From NCBI GenBank assembly GCA_900753315.1, contig CAADYP010000002.1, positions 1 to 57,058 of the forward strand: a stretch of DNA of 57,058 nt. The letters run 5' to 3'. The DNA is from Clostridia bacterium. Lineage in GTDB: Bacteria; Bacillota; Clostridia; Christensenellales; UBA1242. Shown one piece after another: positions 42,694 to 52,180 of this stretch; position 1 is the first letter of the stretch, and the number at the start of each line of letters is the position of its first letter. Both the position numbers and the translations under genes were made by a program. The notes under the pieces were generated by a model. That model did no database searches and was not told the DNA's origin. It saw nothing but the letters and a program-made list of their open reading frames with translations.

Positions 42694-44161
42694 AATCATC
42701 TCTCCCTTTTTGGCAATTTGGTCGAGTTTTTAAGTCTTGAAAATATTTATATACTGACTCAAAATCATTGTATGGTCGTTTTTCCGTGCCAATCTCTTGA
42801 TATTTTTCTGCGCCCTTTCCTGCAATCAAAACAATATCACCCGTCTGCGCAAAATCAATCATTTTCTTTATAGCCAAATATCTGTCAGGTTCAACCGCAT
42901 GTGGCCTTTTCATACCCTTTTCAATATCTGCAATTATATCAAGCGACTTTTCTGTTCTTGGGTTATCATCAGTAAGGCAAACATAATCCGCATATTTTTC
43001 TGCTATTTCTCCCATTTGCCAACGCTTCGTTCTATCTCGCTTTCCGCCACATCCAAACACAACAAAGACTTTTTTGTCAGTCAAACTTTTTGCCGTCTTC
43101 AAAACATTCATGAGGCTGTCTGGCGAATGTGCAAAGTCGACAATAACATATTTTCCATCAATATTTATAACATTAAAACGACCTTCAACTGGATTGATAA
43201 AATTCAATCCTGTCGAGAGTTGTTTGTCATCAAGACCAAGTTCCCTGCAAACCGTAAGTGCCGCAAGACAATTCTCTACATTATATCGTCCAATCAAATT
43301 GGTTTTTATTTCAACAACGCTATCGATAACATTTGCAACAAAATGCGAGCCATTCATTGAACAGCAGATATCAATACCAAAAACATCACTAGGATTGTTT
43401 ATTCCATAAGTAATTGTTGGCACTTGCGAACTTTGCAAAAACGATTTGACATTTTCATCATCTACACAAACAATCGCTTTTTTAACGTATTTTTGCGTCA
43501 AAAATTCCAATTTTGCCTGTTTGTAAGTATCAAAGGTTTTAAAATAATCTAAATGGTCTTGTGTTATATTTGTCAAAACACCAAGTTCAAATTTTATTCC
43601 GTCAATGCGTTTTTGGTCGATTGCATGAGCAGAAACTTCCATAACAACATACTCAATTCCACATGCTTGCATATCAAAAAATGTTTTGTGCAAAAAATCT
43701 GCATCTGGTGTGGTTAGTGGACTCGGCAAAGTTTTGCCGTCATAAAAAATCCCACTTGTGCCAATCACTCCCACCTTCTTTCCGTTTCGCTTAAGCATCT
43801 CTCCAATAATATGAGAAGTCGTAGTTTTTCCATTTGTCCCTGTTATTCCAACAATTTTCAATTTGTCACATGCGTGATGATAAAAATTTGCACAACAATT
43901 TGCAAACACACCCCTGCAATCTTCTGTCACAACACATTCTTTAAGTGGCAAGTCAAAATTTGAGACAACAATCTTTGCTCCATTTTCCACTGCAAACTGA
44001 CACTTTGCAAGAGCGGTTTGATAATTTTGTGCGAAACAAAAGTATATCGTCTTGTCATCACAATGTTCATGTGCGTGCGAAACATTTAAAATCTCAAAAT
44101 TTTTGTGTCTTTTCAATTCTTCGTCCAGACCGCAACCTTGAAAAACTTGATACAAAAGCAT
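42683..44161 (-). CDS. murE: UDP-MurNAc-tripeptide synthetase, meso-diaminopimelate type
   Basis: 492 residues with ATP loop GITGTNGKTTT and the diamino-acid selecting motif DNPR (LTDDNPRTE), which marks enzymes that add meso-diaminopimelate rather than lysine. AAGGAG before the ATG. Coupled to mraY by a short overlap. Predicts an A1-gamma (mDAP) peptidoglycan. Confidence 0.96.
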   Translation of the reverse strand: MLLYQVFQGCGLDEELKRHKNFEILNVSHAHEHCDDKTIYFCFAQNYQTALAKCQFAVENGAKIVVSNFDLPLKECVVTEDCRGVFANCCANFYHHACDKLKIVGITGTNGKTTTSHIIGEMLKRNGKKVGVIGTSGIFYDGKTLPSPLTTPDADFLHKTFFDMQACGIEYVVMEVSAHAIDQKRIDGIKFELGVLTNITQDHLDYFKTFDTYKQAKLEFLTQKYVKKAIVCVDDENVKSFLQSSQVPTITYGINNPSDVFGIDICCSMNGSHFVANVIDSVVEIKTNLIGRYNVENCLAALTVCRELGLDDKQLSTGLNFINPVEGRFNVINIDGKYVIVDFAHSPDSLMNVLKTAKSLTDKKVFVVFGCGGKRDRTKRWQMGEIAEKYADYVCLTDDNPRTEKSLDIIADIEKGMKRPHAVEPDRYLAIKKMIDFAQTGDIVLIAGKGAEKYQEIGTEKRPYNDFESVYKYFQDLKTRPNCQKGRDDYGC

Positions 44162-44250
44162 AATGTTCTCCTTTTGCTAGTATTTTAATATACGAAAAAT
44201 GTTTTGGTGTATCAGATGCAAAATAAGTCCAAAAACGACAAAAATTTCAA

Positions 44251-45372
44251 CTACTTTTTCAGCGATATTGATACCTTTTCAAAAAGTTTTAGTGCATCAC
44301 TATCAAAAGTTTTTATGAGTGCGTTTTCATTTGAATAGTCAACAACACTTTGCTTTACAAGCGCCCCAATCAAATCTTTGAAAGGCACATCTTTAAATAA
44401 ATAAAATGCCAACGACCCAGGAATTGAATTTATTTCATTCACATAGAGTTTGTCATTTTTTTCATCAAACAAAAAATCAACTCTGACCACACCTTTGCAG
44501 TCAAATCTTTTATAAACAAGTTCAGTCAATGTCTGCACTTTTTTTGCAATGCCATTTCTAACTTCTTGATTTTTTCCCTCACGAGCAAGATACTTATCTT
44601 CAAATGTATAAATCTCTTTTTTGTTTTTCACTTCGTTTACAGCAGACGAAAAGTAATCCCTACCAAATTTGAAACAAGCACAATTAAACTCTTTCAAATT
44701 TTCAACAAGTTTCTCTATCAAAATTTTGCTGTCAAACTTAAACGCAAGATTGAGTGCTTCAGTTAATTCCTTTCTGGTTTTGCAGACAGAAATTCCAATA
44801 CTACTTCCAAGATTCGCTGGTTTGACTATCATTGGGTATTTGATTTTTGACTCCGCTTCTTTGACAATTTTTTCTGCATTTCTCTCGTATGCACATCTAT
44901 CAAAATAAACATATGTCGGTGAAGGAATATCATTCGCTTGAAAAATGTCTTTCATAAAACTTTTATCCATGCACAGTGCGGACGATGTCACCCCTGATGA
45001 AGTTGTCGCAACACCACAACACTTCAATGCACCCTGCAAGGCACCGTCTTCACCAACATTGCCATGACAGCAATTTAAAACTGAAAAGATATCACACACT
45101 TTAAATAACTTGTTTTTCTTTATTTCAAAAAGTGCATTTTGTCCAAAAACAAGCGTTACCTGATGTGATTTTTTGCTCATCTTGGCAAAATTTGAGTATA
45201 TTTTTATATCTCTCAAATTGTCTCCTATCCACCACTTTCCGACTCTATCTATATACACCGGCAAAAACTCATATTCTTTTGGCAAAAACTTCATAGTCTG
45301 CATTGCCGTAATAACTGAAATGTCATGTTCTACACTTTTTCCACCATAAACGATCAAAACTTTTCCTTTCAT
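44251..45372 (-). CDS. ddl: D-alanine--D-alanine ligase family, Phe at the usual Tyr position
   Basis: 373 residues, ATP-grasp fold: GGKSVEHDIS (Glu of the catalytic triad), KPANLGSSIGIS (Ser) and metal-binding VNEINSIPGS. The omega-loop motif usually reads FYDYEAKY, with the triad Tyr; here it reads IYTFEDKY, so Phe seems to replace it. In Leuconostoc and lactobacilli Phe at this site goes with D-Ala-D-lactate formation. AAAGGAAAA before the ATG. Confidence 0.93.
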   Translation of the reverse strand: MKGKVLIVYGGKSVEHDISVITAMQTMKFLPKEYEFLPVYIDRVGKWWIGDNLRDIKIYSNFAKMSKKSHQVTLVFGQNALFEIKKNKLFKVCDIFSVLNCCHGNVGEDGALQGALKCCGVATTSSGVTSSALCMDKSFMKDIFQANDIPSPTYVYFDRCAYERNAEKIVKEAESKIKYPMIVKPANLGSSIGISVCKTRKELTEALNLAFKFDSKILIEKLVENLKEFNCACFKFGRDYFSSAVNEVKNKKEIYTFEDKYLAREGKNQEVRNGIAKKVQTLTELVYKRFDCKGVVRVDFLFDEKNDKLYVNEINSIPGSLAFYLFKDVPFKDLIGALVKQSVVDYSNENALIKTFDSDALKLFEKVSISLKK

Positions 45373-45439
45373 TTCTCATTTTCCTTTTCAACAAAAATTT
45401 CTATTATTTTTTATATGAAACAAAACATCAAAATGACAT

Positions 45440-46855
45440 TTATTTGATATTGTCTGGGAAATCATTTTCAAAAAGCACCACATCGCCTTGTGTTAAAATG
45501 TTTTTCAAAAGATTTGTTTGCTCCTTTCGAGTTGTAGCAAAAAAAATTTTTTCTTTCTCCATTCCAGCAGAAAGCGCCCCATCATAAAGCGATTTCTTGT
45601 TGGTTTCATTCATTATCACAAAAATGTCTGCGACTTTTGCCACCATTTTACCAGCTTCAAAATTTGTTTCCGCTTGCATTGAACCAAGCTCTATCATTCC
45701 TGGCGAAACAACTATCTTCTTCCCTTTAAAAGATTTCAAAACATCAAGTGCCGTCTTAAAACCCTCCAAATTACTGTTGTAAGAGTCATCAATTACATAT
45801 GCAAAATCACTCTTTATGAGCTCTAATCTGTGCGGAATTGGTTTCAATTTCTCTATCGCTTTTTGGATTGAAAACAAACTTTCTCCCAAAAGATAAGCCA
45901 TTGCTGTTGCAACAACAATATTGTCAATGTTTGCCTTTCCCATTAAAGATGATTTGCATTGAATTTTTAGTCCATTTACAATCAAATCAAATTTGGAACC
46001 ATTTGATGAATGTTTAATATTTTTTGCATATGCAAAACTGTTTTGCGAACAAACAAGATATTTTTTGTATGGGTATTTTTCAAAAAGATTTTTTGTAGAC
46101 AAGCTTTTGCCATTAAACAAAACACATTCTTTTGCATTTTGACATAACTCATATTTTTCATTTGCAATGTTTTCAAGTGAACCAAATGTCTCCAAATGAC
46201 AATTGCCAATCGGTGTAACAATTCCAAAATCTACACCAAAATTTTCTGCCAAAAATTTTATATCTCCTTTTCTTCGAGCTCCATATTCAACAATCAAAAA
46301 ATCATCAGTTTCTTTCAAGTTTTCCAAAATAGTTTTACAAATTCCCATTGGTGTATTATAACTTTGTGGAGAAGTACACACATCAAATTCTTCTTTCAAA
46401 ATTTGATATAAAATGTTTTTTGTTGATGTTTTTCCAAAACTTCCAGTAATGGCAATTTTCTTGCAATTTGTTTGTTTCAGTTTATTTTTCGCCTTCTTAA
46501 CAAAACTCATCTTTATTGCATTTTCGATAGGAGTTGCAATTAAAAATGTTGTAACAATCAAATATTCGCTAAAAATAAAGGCAAGAAATAGCAAAGAAAT
46601 AATCAAATAAATATTTTTAATTAAGAAAAATATTAGGAAAAAATATAAAAAATTGAGAAAAAAATCAAAAATAATCAATCTTTTTATTCTTTTTGTAAAA
46701 TTTAATTTATTTTTTTTGCCAAAAGCAATCTCAAAATCAAAAACCTTTTTTAAATAATTTTTTACTCTATAATTTTCAAGTTGAAAAATTTTTATGTAAA
46801 TCAAATCCAAAAGTGAAAGCACACAAGCACAAACAAAAGCATACAAAACAAACAT
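45440..46855 (-). CDS. murF: MurF-like Mur ligase with N-terminal membrane domain
   Basis: 471 residues. The first ~125 residues hold about four hydrophobic segments (e.g. FFLNFLYFFLIFFLI, YLIISLLFLAFIF) in place of the normal UDP-substrate-binding domain. The Mur ligase core follows: ATP loop ITGSFGKTSTK, VEYGARRKGDIK, and C-terminal DDSYNSNLEGFKTAL. By pathway order and the DSYNSN motif it should add D-Ala-D-Ala, but membrane anchoring is unusual for a ligase acting on soluble UDP-MurNAc-tripeptide. AAAGGAG before the ATG. Confidence 0.8.
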   Translation of the reverse strand: MFVLYAFVCACVLSLLDLIYIKIFQLENYRVKNYLKKVFDFEIAFGKKNKLNFTKRIKRLIIFDFFLNFLYFFLIFFLIKNIYLIISLLFLAFIFSEYLIVTTFLIATPIENAIKMSFVKKAKNKLKQTNCKKIAITGSFGKTSTKNILYQILKEEFDVCTSPQSYNTPMGICKTILENLKETDDFLIVEYGARRKGDIKFLAENFGVDFGIVTPIGNCHLETFGSLENIANEKYELCQNAKECVLFNGKSLSTKNLFEKYPYKKYLVCSQNSFAYAKNIKHSSNGSKFDLIVNGLKIQCKSSLMGKANIDNIVVATAMAYLLGESLFSIQKAIEKLKPIPHRLELIKSDFAYVIDDSYNSNLEGFKTALDVLKSFKGKKIVVSPGMIELGSMQAETNFEAGKMVAKVADIFVIMNETNKKSLYDGALSAGMEKEKIFFATTRKEQTNLLKNILTQGDVVLFENDFPDNIK

Positions 46856-46873
46856 CTTTTTCTCCTTTGTGTT

Positions 46874-47593
46874 TTATGAATTCAAAAACTGTGAAATTTC
46901 AGAAACAAACTCCAATCTTTTGTCAACAAAACAAAAATGTCCAGCATCTTCAAACAAAACAAGTCTTGATTTTTTGATTTTCTTTTTAAGCTTTTTTGCC
47001 ATATACACAGGCGTAACTTTATCATCTTTGCCAAACATAATCAAAGTCTCGCACTTAATGAATGGCAAAAATTCGTCAAGATGAGTGGATACAACGCTAG
47101 AAAAAATTTTGCGCATCTGCGGACTCAAAGCCAAATAGTCACAACTTCCATATTTTGAAACATCAAGCCCAAGGCGTTTTCTGATTTTGTATGTCAAAAC
47201 CTTGAAATAATAAGAAAGTGACCTTTTTGGTTTCAACCCAGCGCTGTCAATCAGCACAATTTTTTGAACCATTTCTTTGCACAAAACCGACATAATAATT
47301 GCTACACGTCCACCAAATGAATGACCAATAACATTGATTTTTTTCAATCCCAAATGTTCACACAAAGATATGACCATGTTTGCATATGTAAAAATTGTCC
47401 AACCTCTTATATCTTTTGAGCTCTCTCCAAAAGGTGGAAAATCCAAAAACAAATTGTTTGCATGAGCATATTTGTTGCAAAAAAACAAACTTTTGCTGTC
47501 ACATCCCCAGCCATGCAAAAAGACATTTGTCACATCGCTTTTTCTATCAAAAAATTTGTAAGAGATTTCTTCGTTTTTAAATTTGTATATCAT
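46874..47593 (-). CDS. Alpha/beta hydrolase
   Basis: 239 residues with the nucleophile elbow GHSFGG (Ser about 92), oxyanion region FLHGWGCDS, an acidic residue in MFGKDDKVTP and a late catalytic His in EDAGHF. No signal peptide. It lies in an operon with murC, murF and ddl; in such clusters it might act on cell-wall or lipid esters, but the substrate is unknown. Confidence 0.85.
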   Translation of the reverse strand: MIYKFKNEEISYKFFDRKSDVTNVFLHGWGCDSKSLFFCNKYAHANNLFLDFPPFGESSKDIRGWTIFTYANMVISLCEHLGLKKINVIGHSFGGRVAIIMSVLCKEMVQKIVLIDSAGLKPKRSLSYYFKVLTYKIRKRLGLDVSKYGSCDYLALSPQMRKIFSSVVSTHLDEFLPFIKCETLIMFGKDDKVTPVYMAKKLKKKIKKSRLVLFEDAGHFCFVDKRLEFVSEISQFLNS

Positions 47594-47602
47594 AACATCA
47601 TT

Positions 47603-48880
47603 TTATGTAATAAAATTATTTTTGTGTAAAATCATCGGCAAATCGCCCGCACCAACAAACAAAATCATTGTATCTGCTTTCTCAAACTTGAGTAAAAAAT
47701 CTTTCAAAGAGTCAAAATCATCAAAATAAACAGCATCTTTGTTTTTCCGTTTCACAATTTCAGCTAAATCTTTTGCACTCACCCCATCTTTTTCTGTTTC
47801 TCTTGCGGAATATGTTTTGAAAAAAACTGGCAGTCCAACATTTTCAAAGGTCTCAACAAATTCATTTAAAAGCGTCTTTGTCCTTGAATAAGTATGCGGT
47901 TGAAAAACAACAATGATTTGTTTTTCTTTATATATTTTTTTTGCACTGTTTATTGCTTTTTTAATTTCTGTTGGATGATGAGCATAATCGCACACAACAT
48001 CATCAAAAAATGGAGAACAAACCTTTTCAAATCTCGTTTTTACACCTGCAAAATTTTCAAGTCCAAGTTTGATTTTTAGATCAGGCACACCCAAAAATGA
48101 TGCAACTTGATATGCAAACATACAATTTTTTGTATTTATTTCTTCACACAAATTGAGCTTTAAATGCATCAACTTTTTGCCATTTTCATACAAATCAAAA
48201 GACAGTTTTCCATCTTTTCTATGATGGATATTTTTTGCTTTAAAGCCGTCAATATCATCAATCACAAACTTTGAATTTTGCTTAAACTTCTCAAAAGATT
48301 TTTTTTGATTTTCAAACGTCTTGAAATAATCCATATGCTCTTTTTCAATGTTTGTAACAACCGAGATATATGGTTTTAAATTTAAAAAATTGTCGTAATA
48401 TTCACATGCTTCCGTGACAAAAAATTTTTTGTCACCCAAACAAAAATTTTGTCCGTCTTCTATTCGATAACCGCCTAAATGCAGTGTTGGATTTTTCCCT
48501 GCTACTTTCAAAATTTCAAAAATCATTGCAGTTGTAGTCGTCTTTCCATGAGAACCTGACACTGCCACGACTTTATCAAATTCTCTAGAAAGTTCTCCCA
48601 AAAGCTGTCCCCTTGTCAAAAGAACTTTCGCATATTTTTTTGTTTGGTCAAAAACAAAATTTCCTTCCTTAAATGCTGACGAATAAACGACAACATCTGC
48701 TTTTTTTATCTTTTTTATATCGAAAACATGGTCAACAACAATGCCAAACTTCTTAAAAAATTTGTTTTGCTCGTTTTGGTTTTCATCGTAACCAGCCACA
48801 GAAAACTCTTGGTTTTTGAGTATTATTGCGAGAGCAGACATTGAAATTCCTTTTATACCCATTAGATAATAATTCTTCAT
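47603..48880 (-). CDS. murC: UDP-N-acetylmuramate--L-alanine ligase
   Basis: 425 residues from the ATG at 48878-48880, matching the family N-terminus (YLMGIKGISMSALA). ATP loop SGSHGKTTT, DYAHHPTEI and the C-terminal domain (HTYSRTKTLL) are present. Adds L-Ala to UDP-MurNAc. No Shine-Dalgarno; the -10 lies 6 nt before the ATG. First gene of the murC / hydrolase / murF / ddl run and divergent from spoVG. Confidence 0.95.
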   Translation of the reverse strand: MKNYYLMGIKGISMSALAIILKNQEFSVAGYDENQNEQNKFFKKFGIVVDHVFDIKKIKKADVVVYSSAFKEGNFVFDQTKKYAKVLLTRGQLLGELSREFDKVVAVSGSHGKTTTTAMIFEILKVAGKNPTLHLGGYRIEDGQNFCLGDKKFFVTEACEYYDNFLNLKPYISVVTNIEKEHMDYFKTFENQKKSFEKFKQNSKFVIDDIDGFKAKNIHHRKDGKLSFDLYENGKKLMHLKLNLCEEINTKNCMFAYQVASFLGVPDLKIKLGLENFAGVKTRFEKVCSPFFDDVVCDYAHHPTEIKKAINSAKKIYKEKQIIVVFQPHTYSRTKTLLNEFVETFENVGLPVFFKTYSARETEKDGVSAKDLAEIVKRKNKDAVYFDDFDSLKDFLLKFEKADTMILFVGAGDLPMILHKNNFIT

Positions 48881-48886
48881 ATTGCA

Positions 48887-48916
48887 GTTATATGTCAATC
48901 AAAAAATATTTGTCAA
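48887..48916 (-). promoter_or_regulatory. Promoter of murC, candidate leaderless start
   Basis: Minus-strand TTGACA (48911-48916), 18 nt, TATAAC (48887-48892), then 6 nt to the ATG with no ribosome site. Confidence 0.6.
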
Positions 48917-48930
48917 TGTTGCAAAATCTT

Positions 48931-48958
48931 TTGCAAAAAACATCATTTATGATATAAT
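48931..48958 (+). promoter_or_regulatory. Promoter of spoVG
   Basis: TTGCAA (48931-48936), 16 nt, TATAAT (48953-48958) preceded by TGA (extended -10). Confidence 0.6.
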
Positions 48959-49005
48959 AATCATGACCGACAAAGGTTAATCTAAAAAAAGGAAGGTAAA
49001 AAAAC

Positions 49006-49281
49006 TTGAATATTACGGACATTAGAGTAAGACTCGTAAACAACAACAATGACAAACTCAAAGCAGTTGCATCAATCACAATCGATGATGAAATTGTTGT
49101 TCATGACATCAAAGTCATCAACGGCAAAGATGGTTATTTTCTTTCAATGCCAAGCAGAAAAACTAACGAGGGAGAATTTAAAGACATTGTTCACCCAATC
49201 AAAACTGAAGTTAGAGAAATGTTGAAAGAAAAAATCCTTGCTGAATATGAAAAGGCTCTTGCAAGTGCAGAAAATGAATAA
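49006..49281 (+). CDS. spoVG: SpoVG family RNA/DNA-binding regulator
   Basis: 91 residues, start TTG at 49006 with GGAAGG 9 nt upstream. Family core: ITDIRVRLVNNNNDKLKAVASITIDDEIVVHDIKVI and FLSMPSRKTNEGEFKDIVHPI. SpoVG binds nucleic acids and influences sporulation and septation in other Firmicutes. Own promoter and terminator. Confidence 0.95.
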   Translation: MNITDIRVRLVNNNNDKLKAVASITIDDEIVVHDIKVINGKDGYFLSMPSRKTNEGEFKDIVHPIKTEVREMLKEKILAEYEKALASAENE

Positions 49282-49298
49282 TGTTTGAGCAAAAATAC

Positions 49299-49330
49299 AA
49301 AAAGACTATCTATAAAAGATAGTCTTTTTC
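49299..49330 (+). terminator. Terminator of spoVG
   Basis: AAAGACTATCT / AGATAGTCTTT stem followed by a T-rich run. Confidence 0.85.
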
Positions 49331-49407
49331 TTTTTAATCTTTTCAATAACAAGTTTAAGAAAAATAATTTTTCATAATACTAAACCAATTTAACATTTTA
49401 AATTTTG

Positions 49408-50826
49408 CTACATCAATTTGCTTCCATCACTTGTTTCCACAACTTTCAAAATGTTCTCTTCAATTCCACTTTCTGCATTTATGTAAATATAATATGTAGA
49501 ACCATTTCTTTGACATTCAAACTCCCAGCAAAGAACTTCCCGATTATAGTCAAGTGGAGCAAGCACAAGTCTTCCATCACTTGTCTCGAAGGAGTCGTCT
49601 ACTTCTGCTCTTGCACTTTCTTTTGATACCTTCGCAGTGCCGAGATTTCTCTTTGTGTGATTTGTCCAATATGTCATTGAATCATAGCCAATCACGTTTC
49701 CATTTTCCATGTCTATCTTGACTTTTACCAAATCTGGATACAAAATTATTCCATTTTGTTTCGGTGCAATATTGAAATAAGCTTGGCTGTCAAATTCTTC
49801 GCTCCACACAACACTTGCATCTTCAACATCATTTTCTTTTGCAAAATCAATAGCAATTTTTTGTGCTTTCTCAAAAGAGATATTGTCCATGCCACTCTTT
49901 ACTGTGCTACTTGCCGTCAAAATTTTTCCACCGACTTTTGTTGTTTGCACAAACAATTTTTGTCCATCAGAATTCAGCAAAGAAAAATTGTAAGTTTTAA
50001 ATTTTCCATTTGTCTGCCCATTGTATTTCAAATTTGAAATATTTTTAAATTTTTTATCAACAACTTTGTAAGCATCCTCTTTTGAAATTTCTGCCCCAGA
50101 AAGCCCCTTTACTTTTTGATTTACCACCGAGTCAGAAAATGGTCCATCATAAATCATTGTCGGATAATCAGTATCATCAGCCTTTATTTGTGCAAAATCC
50201 ATTGAAAACGAACTATAATCGCCATCAACCTTCAAACTTGCGTCCAAAATGCTATATCCATGCATAATTTCTGTAGACATATGGTTTAGAAATCTCTTCA
50301 TTTCAGTAAGAGCATCATGCATTTGTCGCAATGTTTGCAAATCTTCGTCAGAAAGAGTTCCACCTTCAGAAATCTTTTGCTCCAAAATTTGTGTATAACC
50401 AGACATCTGATTGATAAATTTTACACTTTGCACAATATTGTCGCTTGAAAGAGGCAATGAAGCGATGTTGCTTTGCATATCCTTTGCCCCTTGTGCAAGT
50501 TCACCAAGTTGTTTTGCCTTGTAAGTCTCATTGTTCGATGCGAGCAATTTGCTTATATTCATATCTGCGGTGTTGACATTGTCGACAAGTTCGTAATAAT
50601 TCTTTTTGTAGCTGTTTTCAAGTTGAACTGCATAATTGTTTGCTTGTCCAGTCATCACACCATATCCAATTCCAAACCCCAGCGTAGTAAGTCCCAATAT
50701 CCCTGTAGCAATTGACAAACCAATAATCGCTCCGTTTTTATGTTTTTTATTGTCAATCTTTTCGGGCTTTTGTTTCGGCTCTTTCAAATTGTCATTTTTT
50801 GTTTTTTTAATTTTCGTATCTTTCAT
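49408..50826 (-). CDS. ypeB: Germination protein YpeB
   Basis: 472 residues from the ATG at 50824-50826 (AGGGGG upstream). Lys-rich N-terminus, one membrane segment (about 37-57), a helical domain (about 70-200), and PepSY-like repeats (about 235-470). YpeB localises and stabilises the cortex lytic enzyme SleB in the spore; the two genes are adjacent here, with sleB 10 nt upstream, as in other spore formers. Confidence 0.92.
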   Translation of the reverse strand: MKDTKIKKTKNDNLKEPKQKPEKIDNKKHKNGAIIGLSIATGILGLTTLGFGIGYGVMTGQANNYAVQLENSYKKNYYELVDNVNTADMNISKLLASNNETYKAKQLGELAQGAKDMQSNIASLPLSSDNIVQSVKFINQMSGYTQILEQKISEGGTLSDEDLQTLRQMHDALTEMKRFLNHMSTEIMHGYSILDASLKVDGDYSSFSMDFAQIKADDTDYPTMIYDGPFSDSVVNQKVKGLSGAEISKEDAYKVVDKKFKNISNLKYNGQTNGKFKTYNFSLLNSDGQKLFVQTTKVGGKILTASSTVKSGMDNISFEKAQKIAIDFAKENDVEDASVVWSEEFDSQAYFNIAPKQNGIILYPDLVKVKIDMENGNVIGYDSMTYWTNHTKRNLGTAKVSKESARAEVDDSFETSDGRLVLAPLDYNREVLCWEFECQRNGSTYYIYINAESGIEENILKVVETSDGSKLM

Positions 50827-50836
50827 AACTTGCCCC

Positions 50837-51517
50837 CTAAATTGCAAACACATGATTGCCAATTGTCACAGTAGTCTTTTTGTTGTAAATCCATTTGTTT
50901 GTTGCTGTCTTTGCGTTGTAATAATAAAGTGCTCCGTAAGTAGGATCCCAACCATTCATTGCATCTCTTGCTGCATTATATGCGATTTGATTAGGTTCAA
51001 GGTTTATTTGCCCATCATTCACTGCAGTGAAAGCCCAAGGTTGATAAATTACACCAGCAATTGTGTTTGGGAAATCCGCACTTTTAACTCTGTTTAAAAT
51101 CACTGCCGCAACTGCAACCTGTCCAGTGTAACTCTCCCCACGTGCTTCTGCATAAATACATTTTGCCAAAAGATACAAATCGCTGTTTGATGCAGTGTTG
51201 TCATCGCTTTTTATTGTCATTCCAAGAGCAGCAGCGGTTTTGGGGCCAACAATTCCATCAACAGCAAGTCTGTTTTTCTTTTGGAAAAGTCGAACTGCTT
51301 TTCTGGTCTGATTTCCGTAAATTCCGTCAATTCCGCCAGTATAATAGCCCCACCTTTTGAGTTTTGTTTGAACAGTCCTTGTTTGACTTGTTGTAAGTGC
51401 CGCCTCAACAACTGCCACATTTGAATCTATGTAATTTGTTACAACAACTGCAGTTGTGCCAATTGAGATAAACACAAACACAACTGCAAACACAATCGCC
51501 ACCATTTTCTTTTTCAT
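50837..51517 (-). CDS. sleB: Spore cortex-lytic enzyme SleB
   Basis: 226 residues: signal peptide or N-terminal anchor (about 1-40), peptidoglycan-binding domain (VQTKLKRWGYYTGGIDGIYGNQTRKAVRLFQ, about 50-100), and a Hydrolase_2 lytic transglycosylase domain (ALAKCIYAEARGE-type, Glu in EARGES about 128). Degrades cortex peptidoglycan at germination. Operon with ypeB; AAGGAG before the ATG. Confidence 0.95.
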   Translation of the reverse strand: MKKKMVAIVFAVVFVFISIGTTAVVVTNYIDSNVAVVEAALTTSQTRTVQTKLKRWGYYTGGIDGIYGNQTRKAVRLFQKKNRLAVDGIVGPKTAAALGMTIKSDDNTASNSDLYLLAKCIYAEARGESYTGQVAVAAVILNRVKSADFPNTIAGVIYQPWAFTAVNDGQINLEPNQIAYNAARDAMNGWDPTYGALYYYNAKTATNKWIYNKKTTVTIGNHVFAI

Positions 51518-51532
51518 AAGTTCTCCTTTTAT

Positions 51533-52069
51533 TTATCGTGTTACACTACATATAATGTCCCAAATTTTGGAAATATAAACATAATTTCCAGAATTTTTTG
51601 AAGATAAAAAACACACAGCTGGGAAGACAACACACCACCAGTTGTCACCATTTGCATCACCCAAATCGATTTTTAAACATTGATAAATACCTTCATTCAA
51701 CACTAAATTGTCGTAAGCCCTAGTTGGTATTTTTTCTGGTTCAATTGAGAATTTTGCCCCATAATTTGCATTTTCTGCTTGCAAAAGATCCTTTACGACA
51801 TCTTCAATTCCTTCAAGATTTTCAAATATAATTTGTTCCGCTTGTTCTCTGTTTTCCGCATACGCCAGTTTTGGTATCAAAAAGTCAACAACTGCATCTT
51901 TGACCTTATATTTCATATTTTGGTCTCTGTCAGAATTTGAATTTGCTGTTATGTGAATACGCATATAATCATCATTGGCAAATGTTTGATTGTAATTTTT
52001 CGTCTCTTTGCAAAAAAATAGGCCGCAACAAACCAAGCATATTCCAACAAATGACAAAATATATTTCAT
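51533..52069 (-). CDS. spoIIR: Stage II sporulation protein R
   Basis: 178 residues with an N-terminal signal peptide (ILSFVGICLVCCGLFF) and the family segment MRIHITANSNSDRDQNMKYKVKDAVVDFL. Secreted from the forespore, it triggers SpoIIGA to process pro-sigma-E. GAAGGAG before the ATG; 15 nt upstream of sleB, an arrangement that may coexpress them. Confidence 0.92.
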   Translation of the reverse strand: MKYILSFVGICLVCCGLFFCKETKNYNQTFANDDYMRIHITANSNSDRDQNMKYKVKDAVVDFLIPKLAYAENREQAEQIIFENLEGIEDVVKDLLQAENANYGAKFSIEPEKIPTRAYDNLVLNEGIYQCLKIDLGDANGDNWWCVVFPAVCFLSSKNSGNYVYISKIWDIICSVTR

Positions 52070-52111
52070 AAATCTTCTCCTTCAATCTGATTTTATCCAT
52101 CAAAAACAAAG

Positions 52112-52134
52112 AAAAAACCGCAAAAAAATGCGAT
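52112..52134 (-). terminator. Terminator of the SPOCS protein gene
   Basis: Minus-strand ATCGCA / TGCGGT with a T6 loop and T5 tail. Confidence 0.65.
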
Positions 52135-52180
52135 TTTTCATATTTTTTAACAAATTTGATTTGAAGGGATTTTTCTTTTG

